DNA of 64,000 bases from DT-110 sp030148525. GTDB lineage: Bacteria; Bacteroidota; Bacteroidia; Chitinophagales; Saprospiraceae. The stretch's first letter is position 1. Every line of letters begins with the position of its first letter. Positions 7,322-15,507 of this stretch are shown one piece after another. The stretch is taken from assembly GCA_965227445.1 (NCBI GenBank), contig OZ245751.1, positions 1,178,001-1,242,000 on the forward strand. The letters are read 5' to 3'. A program made the translations under genes and the position numbers. The notes under the pieces were generated by a model that was not told the origin of the DNA, made no database searches, and was given only the letters and a program-made list of their open reading frames with translations.

Positions 7322-7714
7322 ATGAGACAGACCCTTGTTTTTTTGCTTTTTACGACCCTACTCTTTACGTCGGGCTGTGCCACTATTTTCACCGGAACAA
7401 AACAAACCATTCAACTGGATTCGGAGCCCTCCGGAGCCATGGTCCAGGTGGACGGGATTGACCGGGGCGAAACCCCACTCGCTCTATCCCTGCAAAAGGG
7501 GAATGAAGGCCAGGTTATCCGTCTGGAAAAGGAGGGATATCGGGCTCGCACCTTCCAGGCGCAAACGACCTTTAATGGGGTTGCTGTGCTAAATTTGTTC
7601 AACCTCCTCTTTTGGGGGATAGATGCTGCCTCCGGTGCCCTGTGGAAGTACGATCCTCAAACCTATATGATGCGACTGGAAAAAGAGGAGGCCGATCCGG
7701 ATCCGAGGCCGTAA
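7322..7714 (+). CDS. PEGA-domain lipoprotein
   Basis: About 130 aa. The N terminus MRQTLVFLLFTTLLFTSGC is a lipoprotein signal peptide with the lipobox Cys at residue 19, so the protein is likely exported and anchored in a membrane. The mature part has a PEGA-type beta repeat: TIQLDSEPSGAMVQVDGI, then GETPLALSL and a KEGYRAR segment. A hydrophobic patch (NLFNLLFWGIDAASGALW) follows, as in small Bacteroidota PEGA/GLPGLI-like lipoproteins. The start at 7322 or 7316 is chosen because the signal peptide begins there; the frame is open further upstream through repeat DNA with no reason to be translated. A strong terminator follows at 7732. Confidence 0.75.
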   Translation: MRQTLVFLLFTTLLFTSGCATIFTGTKQTIQLDSEPSGAMVQVDGIDRGETPLALSLQKGNEGQVIRLEKEGYRARTFQAQTTFNGVAVLNLFNLLFWGIDAASGALWKYDPQTYMMRLEKEEADPDPRP

Positions 7715-7731
7715 AACGATACCCTCACTTT

Positions 7732-7765
7732 GGGGCCCGGTGGACCATCGGGCCCCTTCTTTTTA
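7732..7765 (+). terminator. Rho-independent terminator after the PEGA lipoprotein gene
   Basis: Perfect 8-bp stem GGGGCCCG/CGGGCCCC with a 9-nt loop (7732-7756), followed by TTCTTTTT. Confidence 0.85.
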
Positions 7766-7861
7766 ACCAGTAGGAGTATACTTATGTACGTCCTGATGAT
7801 GAAAAAGTCCTGACCATTGATCAGACAGGCATCATCAGGAGACATCCTGTCTAAAAAACGA

Positions 7862-8458
7862 ATGCTAATGATCGATTACCAAGCCCTCATGCCGATACTG
7901 ATCCGGCATAAGATCACCCCTGCTCAGTTTTTACTGATGGTGCTTATCCAGCGAAAGGAGTATAAACTAATTTACCAGTACGAAAACCCGGTACATGAAA
8001 GTGGCTCCTGGGTTACTATTGCGGAGGTTGAAAACCTGTTGGAGCGAGGCTACTTGAGATGGATGAACCCAAACGCTAAGGAAAGAACCTATTTTCCATC
8101 GGAGTTTGAGGTGACGGATGCTTTTTTGTCGGAAATCTACCACGAAAACCCAATGAACGCAGCTTTGGAATACTGGCAATGCTACCCGCCGAAGATCAGG
8201 GTTCAGGGGCAGTTGCTTTCCGGGCGCAGCCTGGGGCAGGTGATGGACAAGGAGCGGTTCCTGGAGTGGTACGCCGAAGCCTATGGTACGGATTTACACC
8301 AACACCGCACGGTCATGGAAGGCCTGCGGTACGCAAAAAAAGCCGGGCCCTTAGGTATGAATATCTTGGACTATCTGACTTCCGGAGAATACGAAGCGGA
8401 CTACCTGGCCGCCATGGAAGCCGAAAAAAAGCTGCCGGAGAACCTTTGGGACGATTAG
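7862..8458 (+). CDS. Hypothetical protein
   Basis: About 198 aa from the ATG at 7862 (MLMIDYQALMP); a second ATG at 7868 is equally possible, and the frame is open back to 7817. I do not recognise it. The protein is soluble and helix-rich, with an N-terminal segment ITPAQFLLMVLIQRKEYKLI that could be a winged-helix start, an aromatic middle, and an acidic C terminus. It stands alone between a terminator and a convergent gene. A helix-turn-helix or replication-accessory role is possible but not supported. Confidence 0.55.
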   Translation: MLMIDYQALMPILIRHKITPAQFLLMVLIQRKEYKLIYQYENPVHESGSWVTIAEVENLLERGYLRWMNPNAKERTYFPSEFEVTDAFLSEIYHENPMNAALEYWQCYPPKIRVQGQLLSGRSLGQVMDKERFLEWYAEAYGTDLHQHRTVMEGLRYAKKAGPLGMNILDYLTSGEYEADYLAAMEAEKKLPENLWDD

Positions 8459-8634
8459 AACCAGAACGAAATCTAATCCACCGGAATATGCTAAATCAGC
8501 CCTCTGTCACAGGTGTTTGTTGTAAAAAGAAGGTTGAAACCAAAAACCAAAGTATGGTTACAATGATGCCAAGGCTAAACAACAGCATGTTTTTGATTTT
8601 TGATGTGTTAGGTCAATCTGGTTACCGGAAAAGA

Positions 8635-8727
8635 ACCCGAATTTTGTTTCTGAATTTCGTTGCAAAATGATTTGATGTTATTGGTTATACGCAATTTGTA
8701 CATCCTATTCAGAAACAAAATCCGGGT
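8635..8727. repeat. 21-bp inverted repeat pair with 51-bp loop between convergent genes
   Basis: The arm at 8635-8655 (ACCCGAATTTTG then TTTCTGAAT) is the reverse complement of 8707-8727 except for one base. The spacer contains no gene. It could act as a two-way terminator for the converging genes at 8458 and 8754, or be a small MITE-like remnant. Confidence 0.65.
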
Positions 8728-8753
8728 TTCCAATTAAAAATTAGCTTCGGCTT

Positions 8754-11249
8754 CTAGTGTTTGATGATTTTTTTTCTGTAAGTACGGCCATCAGTCAGGA
8801 AAAGCGTGAGTACATACATGCCTGGAGGAAGATTAGATACCTGAATCTCCCCGGAGGCCGGCATTTTTCCCGATAGCGGACTACTCACTGAACCATTCAT
8901 GCCTGTTAATTGATAATCAATTGTTTTTGGCAAGTCGTTTGATGACAAATAGTTGATATGAAGCCAGTCAGAAACAGGGTTTGGGAATACAGAGATTTCA
9001 TCATTAAGGGAGTTATTATCTATTGATGTCACAGGGTCACCTTCAATGGAAATGTTATCCAGAAAGAGGAAATCAGGTGCGATTTGTTGGAACCTCAAAA
9101 CCATCTGATCTGAAAGTGGATTAAGGCCATTGACCTGGGCCAGCGAACTGATGTGTATGGTATCCTGGAAATAAGAAAAAGCTTCTGGCTCGACTTTAAA
9201 ATCGGATATTTTGACAAAATTGCTTCCCCCGTCATCACTTAAGAAGAGCCCGCCTTCCATTGGTAATTCAAATATGTTGAGTAAGGAGAAAGTCATGGTT
9301 ATATTGGCCGTATTTGAGGCATTAATCCTGAGGTCTACACCTCCAGGAACGGGTATTTGGGATTCACAACGCAAGCTTAATAGCAGACCATTTGATGCGT
9401 TTTCCCCATTTCTCGGGATAATATCCGATACAAAATCCGGACTTCTGAAATCGACTTGAGTAGCGGTACCTTCGCCTTCATGCGATGCCCAGATGTTGTC
9501 TAATCTTCCCGATTCAAAATCCTCGGTAAAGGGCAGGGAAGCAAAGGTTTTCGTAGGGCGAGTTACAACAACATCGTCGAGATAGAATCCATCACCACTT
9601 GAGAACTGACCCTGCCCCCTTTGCTGGAATCGGATGACAAAGGTATTCGTAAATTCCAGGCCAAATACTCCGGGAGCTATTTCGATTTGAGCGGCCAATT
9701 CATCGACATCAAGATTCGAAAAACGGCCCCAATCGTCCGTGCACCAATCACTCGGATTAAAATCGAAGGCTTTATAAAATGTTTCCCCGCCATCATTACT
9801 GAAAAACAGGCCATCGTCTTCCTGTGTGTTTTCAAAAATGTTTCTGATCCAAAAGGATAGTTGAACATCCTTTTCTTGTTCAAGATTGAGTTGCAGATCC
9901 AGAGCACTGTTTTTTAGTAATCCAGTTTCCAGGTTGCAGCGACTACCAATGAAGGCACCCGGAGAGTTGTTAATGCCCGTTTCGACAGAAACACCGACAT
10001 AGGCGTTTGGACCATTTACATCATTATTTGAAGACGAATTGTCTGCAAAGCTCCATTTCCAGGCATTGCTAAAAAATCCTGCATTAAAGTCGTCTTCAAA
10101 AGGGATATCAGCATACTCTCTAGTGGGAACATAGACAGCGATATCATCGAGGTAGATGCCATCACCATCAAAGTAGAAACCCTCCTGTCCTCTTTGTTGG
10201 AATCGGACAATAAACTGGTCCGTCAGGGTTAAACCGATTTTGTTAGCAATTTCATCTACATCAATGGGTGGGTATTGTCCCCAGGTGTTATTGCACCATT
10301 GTCCCGGCTTAAAGTCCAATGCTTTTTGAAAGCTTTTTCCCCCATCATCGCTAAAGAACAAGCCCTCATCGGCCTGGGTTTCCTCGTAATTGCCTGCTAT
10401 CCAGAAACTCATTTCAACATCCGTTTCCTGGGATAAGTCGAGGTGCAAATCCAATGCTGCGGTGGTGAATTGATCCCCACGATCGCAGGTTCTTCCCAGG
10501 ACTACGCCAAGATCTGATGATCCATTGGGGCGGCCAGCACCATTTTGCACTGCCACCAGGGTGCCCGGACTGGTATTAGCATCATTAGATGAACGTTCGG
10601 CGTAGCCTTGACTCCAGGCTTCACCCAGAAAGCCTCCCTCAAAGCCGTCTTCAAAAGGAAGGGTCTGATGCACAGCCTCTCTGGCAATGACCGAAACATT
10701 ATCGATATAAAAACCGTCACCATCAAAGTAGAAACCTTCCTGTCCTCTTTGCTGAAAACGAATAACAAATGAACTATTCAATTGCAGGTTTAACTGATCG
10801 GCTATGTCATCCACGTCCAGCGGAGGCAACTGCCCCCACGTGTTGTTACACCACTCACCGGGTTTTAAATCGAGTGCTTTATGGAAGGTCTGGCCTCCAT
10901 CATCACTAAAGTAAATACCATCAGCATCCTGGGTTTCTTCGTAATTGCTTCGAATCCAAAAGGACAGTTCAACTTCTGTTTCACCCAATAAGTCAATATG
11001 TAAATCTAGAGCATTGGTGGAAAATCCATCATCTGATGCATTACCAATAGCCATGCCCCGGGAATTATCCAGGCCTACACCATTTTGTATTTCAACAAGC
11101 CCAAATGGCCCTGGGTTAGTTGTCCAGGCAGGTTTTAAAAGATCCTCAAAGGTGTCTTCAAAAAGTATTTGCTGAGAAAAAAGTGAATAAGTACTTAGAA
11201 CGAAAAAGAGTACAAAAATAAGGGTTAATCTTTGGGTTGGAATAAACAT
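8754..11249 (-). CDS. Secreted multi-repeat protein with type IX secretion sorting domain
   Basis: 831 aa. An N-terminal signal peptide (TLIFVLFFVLSTYSLFSQQ) is followed by four tandem domains of about 170-190 aa, each starting with an FEDTFED / FEDGFEGG / FEDDFNAG / FTEDFESG motif and containing a D-G-x-F/Y-x-S-D/N-D-G-G segment and an F-x-Q-R/I segment. The pattern suggests jelly-roll, MAM- or laminin-G-like binding modules. The C-terminal ~80 residues (ISVFPNPVSDWLHI ... LPPGMYVLTL) form a type A Por secretion sorting domain, so the protein leaves through the type IX system. It probably binds glycans or surfaces; no catalytic residues were recognised. The start is at 11249, just before the signal peptide. 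Confidence 0.85.
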   Translation of the reverse strand: MFIPTQRLTLIFVLFFVLSTYSLFSQQILFEDTFEDLLKPAWTTNPGPFGLVEIQNGVGLDNSRGMAIGNASDDGFSTNALDLHIDLLGETEVELSFWIRSNYEETQDADGIYFSDDGGQTFHKALDLKPGEWCNNTWGQLPPLDVDDIADQLNLQLNSSFVIRFQQRGQEGFYFDGDGFYIDNVSVIAREAVHQTLPFEDGFEGGFLGEAWSQGYAERSSNDANTSPGTLVAVQNGAGRPNGSSDLGVVLGRTCDRGDQFTTAALDLHLDLSQETDVEMSFWIAGNYEETQADEGLFFSDDGGKSFQKALDFKPGQWCNNTWGQYPPIDVDEIANKIGLTLTDQFIVRFQQRGQEGFYFDGDGIYLDDIAVYVPTREYADIPFEDDFNAGFFSNAWKWSFADNSSSNNDVNGPNAYVGVSVETGINNSPGAFIGSRCNLETGLLKNSALDLQLNLEQEKDVQLSFWIRNIFENTQEDDGLFFSNDGGETFYKAFDFNPSDWCTDDWGRFSNLDVDELAAQIEIAPGVFGLEFTNTFVIRFQQRGQGQFSSGDGFYLDDVVVTRPTKTFASLPFTEDFESGRLDNIWASHEGEGTATQVDFRSPDFVSDIIPRNGENASNGLLLSLRCESQIPVPGGVDLRINASNTANITMTFSLLNIFELPMEGGLFLSDDGGSNFVKISDFKVEPEAFSYFQDTIHISSLAQVNGLNPLSDQMVLRFQQIAPDFLFLDNISIEGDPVTSIDNNSLNDEISVFPNPVSDWLHINYLSSNDLPKTIDYQLTGMNGSVSSPLSGKMPASGEIQVSNLPPGMYVLTLFLTDGRTYRKKIIKH

Positions 11250-12092
11250 TTTTTTGGGTTTTAATTATAAAAAGCAGTGTTGTCTCAGGTGGGGTCATTA
11301 TTGTTGATTGCGCCTCTGTTTTATTTGTGACGCCTACCTTTTTCTTATTGTGAAACTGGTTTTGTGCCCCTTCCGCAATGGTAGCTAACAGTTCGGCCGT
11401 TCCTCCCCGCTGAAAGGCGTCACCTGCTGGCTCATATGAGAGCACTGAGATCTCAAACCATTCAAGCTCCGGGGCATTGGGTATGGTGGCGGTAGTATAG
11501 TAGAGGATGGATGATAATTTAAAAAGTTAAAAGTGGTCAAATGGCTTCATTGTACCCCTATATGCAGGCTACTGGATAAAGGTTATCTTCTTTGGAAGAA
11601 AAAATGCAGTCGGGCATCCTCGATAAGGCATTATCAACACAGAAATTCAACTCCCTGGTAAGGGTGTACAGGCTGATTTATACCGACAACGAAGTGGTTT
11701 TGCTGCGCAATACTTCGCACTGGGACACCAAACCAATTCGGGAGCGGAATAGCAGTCCGCATTGTTTTACAAGCAAGGGGAAAGGCGCGTTGCTTTTTCA
11801 GTATCCATGCTAAGAGTGCAAGTCATTTGCACTTTGGGTAGATAAGTTGCCGGCGATACTTGGGAAAGGCTGAATGTTCCTAAGGTAAACCCCAGGTCGA
11901 AACCTAGGATTTACCCCAGGAAAACACTGATAATATTGATACTAGATCAATTTAGCGCTATTTTAAACGCAAAACTTGTGTTTTTATAATATTTTAACCT
12001 GCAAGCGTTCCCTTTCCCATTAAGCCCATTGCAATCACCGGAAGCCGTTACAACCACAGCAGGAACACGGCTACAATACGTTGAGCCCTAAC
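11250..12092. other. Gene-poor stretch with decayed coding DNA and dispersed repeats
   Basis: No complete gene is convincing here. On the - strand about 11380-11520 an open stretch reads like genuine protein (PELEWFEISVLSYEPAGD and a following GGTAELLATIAEGAQN segment) but lacks a start and then runs into AT-rich sequence, so it may be a gene relic. TATACCGACAACGAAGTGG at ~11678 is a dispersed repeat also present near 60548. A hairpin at 11884-11915 lies upstream of the defence island. The last ~100 bp is AT-rich and probably contains the island promoter, but no consensus is clear. Confidence 0.5.
11884..11915. promoter_or_regulatory. Inverted repeat upstream of the defence island
   Basis: GGTAAACCCCAGGT and ACCTAGGATTTACC pair at 12 of 14 positions around a CGAA loop, 178 bp before the first gene of the island. 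It could be an operator or an attenuator hairpin; no regulator gene is adjacent. Confidence 0.4.
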
Positions 12093-15000
12093 ATGTACAA
12101 CCTATCCCATGCGGAAGCGCAGCTTCTGTTTGAACAAACGATGAACATTACCCACCGGGAGGAACTCACCCCTTCCGAACGCATACCGAAGTACCGATCG
12201 GTACTGGAGGAGTTGTTTCAACTCCTCACCCGCGATGCACCTACGCATCTGGGGAGCTTGTTTGCGCGGCAGGTTTATATTAGTAAAGAATACTCCGTAG
12301 CGCCACATATTTTAGATGCCATCCACCGTTTGCGCAAAACGGGGAATACAGTGGTGCATGATGCCCGCACCGAACCTTCCATGGAGGATGATCAGCGGTG
12401 TGTCTACCAATTGGCGGAAAGTATAGCCTTTTTTGCCCGCTGCCCCGTACCGGAAGCCCTGCAAAAGTACTATGCCGAGCGGGCTGATTCGTTCTCACGA
12501 GAACAACCCTCTACCCCCGAACGCCGCCGCGCCGAAGAGATCTCTTTCCGGGCCGTGGTTACCGATATTCTTTTGCCGCAAGGCACAACCACTGAACACC
12601 TGCCGGCTCGTCTGATCGTGGAAACCGAAGAGCATGGCTCTTTTCACTTAAAACTATGGAACCGCATCCAGGAAGATGGCTCCGGGCGGGACCTTCGTGT
12701 CTTTGCCCGTTTGGTGCATCCCTATCAGACCATCTACGTGGAGCGGGCCGTGGCCGACCTGGATCGCCCCGGCGAATATTTTGCTGCCGAGCGCACCCTG
12801 CTGGTGCTGGAACCCGATTACCTCATTGATGCCAAAGCCCTGGCCAGTTGCCGCCAGATGAAAGGGGATACACCCTTGCTGTATTTATTCGATCACTTCA
12901 CACAGGGGCAAGTAACGGATAAGGTGGTGCTGGGAAATATCGTAGGAAAAATGCTGGATGACCGGGTGACCTACCAGGGCAAACGGTCATTTAAAGAGAC
13001 CTTCACCGAGGTCATGACCGGCAGTCCCCTGCAGTTTCTGTACATGGCCCACGATCAGGGGCGGTACCGCAATACGCAGGTGCAAAAGGTATTTCTGGAA
13101 GCTCAGGATCATGGGGAGATCATCGACTGGGCCTTACGGCAAAAGCAGGGGCACCGCCTCATGGTGGAGCCCACCTTTATTTCGAACTGCTACGGCCTGC
13201 AGGGGCGCATCGACCTGCTGACCCAGAGCGAAACGGATGCCAACCGGCGGGATATCATCGAGCTCAAATCGGGACGGTTCCCCGATGTTCGTTTCGGCAT
13301 GTACCCCAATCAGAAAGCCCAGACGCTGGCCTATGATCTGCTGCTGCAGTCGGTTTTTCCCGGAAGGGTAGGCAGTAATGATATTCTGTACTCTAAGGCA
13401 CCTCTGGCTGAAAAGCCCCTGCGCAATATCCCCGGCGAGCACTACCAGGATAAGCAAGACTTGTTGATGCTCCGCAACCAGTTGGTGGCCAACGACCTCA
13501 AACTGGCCGAGGGCGATCTGCAGCCATTGGTCGATCTGCTGGAAGACGAAGTGCTGGACGGCATTCCCAAATACGCCGTCGAGTCGTTCGTGCGCCTGCG
13601 GGAGACACTGGTGCACCTCCCCAATCTGACCCGCGCCTATTTTCAGGCCTACCTCACCTTCATTTTCCGGGAGCTACGGGTAGCCAAAGTCGGTGACCCG
13701 AAGGTGGAACGCAGCCAGGGGTTCGCTGCCACCTGGCTGGCCTCCAAAACCGAAAAGGTCGACAATAGCGATGCACTGGTGTACCTGCGGGTAGAGAAGC
13801 CCGTACGCGACCACCACATCCGCCTGACCTTTAGCCAGGATCTCTTTGCCCAGACTCCCGGCTTTCGGGTGGGCGATATGGTGATCCTGTATCCGACCCC
13901 CGATCCGGAGCAGCTCGATCCGCTGAGCTCCCAGATCCTGAAGGGATTCATTACCGAGCTATCGGACCGGCACGTAACCGTGCGTCTGGTGCACCGTCAG
14001 GTCGATAAGGCCTATTTCGAGCAAAAATCCTACTGGGCACTGGAACGGGACTTCCGGGATAGTAGCTTTCGCAAAATGATGCGCTCCCTCTATCTTTTTG
14101 CGGAAGCACCTCCAAGATGGCAGGAGTTGCTACTGGGAATGCGCCGGCCCGCCTTCCGGGAAGTGCCGGCGGTCAGCGCACCCGCTCTGAACGATGTACA
14201 GCGCCAACAAGTAGCCCGCGCCCTGGCGGCCGAGGACTACTACCTGATCCAGGGACCTCCGGGTACCGGCAAGACCTCCAAGGTGCTGTGCGAGATCGTC
14301 CACCACTGTCAGGCCGAGGGCGAACAGGTGATGGTGCTGGCCTTTACCAATCGGGCGGTGGATGAGATCGGCGACCGCCTGCAGGAGCGGACGGTGGATT
14401 GCATCCGCCTGGGCCATAGCGAAAAGCCCTACGCCTGGACACAGATCTGTGCGGCCAATCCCCAACTGGAGGTGCTGCACCAGCGCATGCTGGATACCCA
14501 GGTCTTTGTGTCTACCCAATCGACCTTCATCAACAGCCTGGATTTACTACATCTGAAAACCTTCGATACCCTGGTAGTCGACGAGGCTTCCCAGTTGCTG
14601 GAGCCCCACCTGGTGGGCATCGTCCCCTTCTTCCGGCGGGTGATCCTGATCGGGGATGAAAATCAGTTGCCGGCGGTGGTCATGCAAGCCCCAACCGATA
14701 GTATATGCCGGGAAGCGGGCCTGCAGGAATTGGGGCTGGATAATCTGCGCAACGCCCTGTTTACCCGTCTGAAAAAACAAGCCGAGGCCAAGGGGTGGGA
14801 CGACTGCTACGGCATGCTCACCGTGCACTACCGCATGCACCAGGTACTGGCGGAGTTTCCCAATGACCATTACTACGACGGGCATCTGGTGGCGGGCAGT
14901 TCGCGTCAGCAGCTTAGCCTTCCGGCAAAAGACACACTACCCGATGGCCCCTGGCGGGCGCTTTTCGCAGAGCATCGCCTGGCCTTCCTGCCTTCACCCC

Positions 15001-15479
15001 GCAGTATCCGTCGCAAGGTGAACGACCAGGAAGCCCAGTGGGTAGCCGAGCTGGTCACCTACATCCGCAACTGGTACGGAGCTGAGTTCGATCCGCACAC
15101 CACGGTGGGGGTTATCACGCCCTTCCGCGCCCAGATCGCCGAAATCCGCCAGTACCTGCCTGCCGACTTGCGCAACGAGCTGATGGTCGATACCGTCGAA
15201 CGCTACCAGGGCAGTGAGCGCGACATCATACTGCTGAGCTTCGCAGTGAACCACCCGAGTCAGCTGCGATCGATCGAATCGATCAATGCCAGGGGGGTAG
15301 ACTGCAAGCTCAACGTAGCCCTCACCCGCGCCAAAGAACACCTGGTGCTGTTGGGGACGGATGAGGTACTGCAGGCCGGTAAGAGTCTGCGTCCGCTCCT
15401 GCGCCACATCCGCGATGCCGGCGGGTACTGGTCGGCCCGCGAAGCGGTGGTGAAAGATGTGGGGGAGGGGTTGTTTTGA
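12093..15479 (+). CDS. Dna2-like nuclease-helicase (SF1B helicase with PD-(D/E)XK nuclease)
   Basis: 1128 aa from the ATG at 12093 (a TTG at 12081 is in frame but weaker). Residues ~40-130 resemble a DUF4145/HEPN-like helical domain, with RLRKTGNTVVHDA as its core. At ~370-420 a RecB/Cas4-type nuclease is seen: LQGRIDLL supplies the Asp and IIELKSG the E-x-K. The C-terminal half is a UPF1/Dna2-like helicase: IQGPPGTGKTSKV (motif I, ~720), VVDEASQLLEP (II), IGDENQLPAVV (III), VHYRMH (IV), DTVERYQGSERDI (V) and LNVALTRAKEHLVLLG (VI). It should unwind and cut DNA in the cytoplasm. It is the first gene of the island and clearly GC-richer than the next gene, from which it is separated by 28 bp. 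Confidence 0.85.
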   Translation: MYNLSHAEAQLLFEQTMNITHREELTPSERIPKYRSVLEELFQLLTRDAPTHLGSLFARQVYISKEYSVAPHILDAIHRLRKTGNTVVHDARTEPSMEDDQRCVYQLAESIAFFARCPVPEALQKYYAERADSFSREQPSTPERRRAEEISFRAVVTDILLPQGTTTEHLPARLIVETEEHGSFHLKLWNRIQEDGSGRDLRVFARLVHPYQTIYVERAVADLDRPGEYFAAERTLLVLEPDYLIDAKALASCRQMKGDTPLLYLFDHFTQGQVTDKVVLGNIVGKMLDDRVTYQGKRSFKETFTEVMTGSPLQFLYMAHDQGRYRNTQVQKVFLEAQDHGEIIDWALRQKQGHRLMVEPTFISNCYGLQGRIDLLTQSETDANRRDIIELKSGRFPDVRFGMYPNQKAQTLAYDLLLQSVFPGRVGSNDILYSKAPLAEKPLRNIPGEHYQDKQDLLMLRNQLVANDLKLAEGDLQPLVDLLEDEVLDGIPKYAVESFVRLRETLVHLPNLTRAYFQAYLTFIFRELRVAKVGDPKVERSQGFAATWLASKTEKVDNSDALVYLRVEKPVRDHHIRLTFSQDLFAQTPGFRVGDMVILYPTPDPEQLDPLSSQILKGFITELSDRHVTVRLVHRQVDKAYFEQKSYWALERDFRDSSFRKMMRSLYLFAEAPPRWQELLLGMRRPAFREVPAVSAPALNDVQRQQVARALAAEDYYLIQGPPGTGKTSKVLCEIVHHCQAEGEQVMVLAFTNRAVDEIGDRLQERTVDCIRLGHSEKPYAWTQICAANPQLEVLHQRMLDTQVFVSTQSTFINSLDLLHLKTFDTLVVDEASQLLEPHLVGIVPFFRRVILIGDENQLPAVVMQAPTDSICREAGLQELGLDNLRNALFTRLKKQAEAKGWDDCYGMLTVHYRMHQVLAEFPNDHYYDGHLVAGSSRQQLSLPAKDTLPDGPWRALFAEHRLAFLPSPRSIRRKVNDQEAQWVAELVTYIRNWYGAEFDPHTTVGVITPFRAQIAEIRQYLPADLRNELMVDTVERYQGSERDIILLSFAVNHPSQLRSIESINARGVDCKLNVALTRAKEHLVLLGTDEVLQAGKSLRPLLRHIRDAGGYWSAREAVVKDVGEGLF

Positions 15480-15507
15480 CATTGATTGTGTAAAAAAGAC
15501 AAGGAAT

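Noticed and set aside
8179..8670. 163-aa open frame overlapping the hypothetical gene at 7862
   Set aside because: It overlaps in another frame, has shadow-like composition and ends in the inverted repeat region.
11592..11813. 73-aa open frame containing the ATACCGACAACGA repeat
   Set aside because: Its core is the dispersed repeat also found at 60.5 kb; no family resemblance, so treated as non-coding.
12081..12092. TTG start for the Dna2-like gene
   Set aside because: An ATG follows four codons later and there is no ribosome-binding evidence to prefer TTG.
13134..13616. Long antisense frames inside the GC-rich Dna2-like gene (also 14130-14519, 14994-15578)
   Set aside because: Expected shadows in GC-rich coding DNA; the sense strand carries all helicase motifs.
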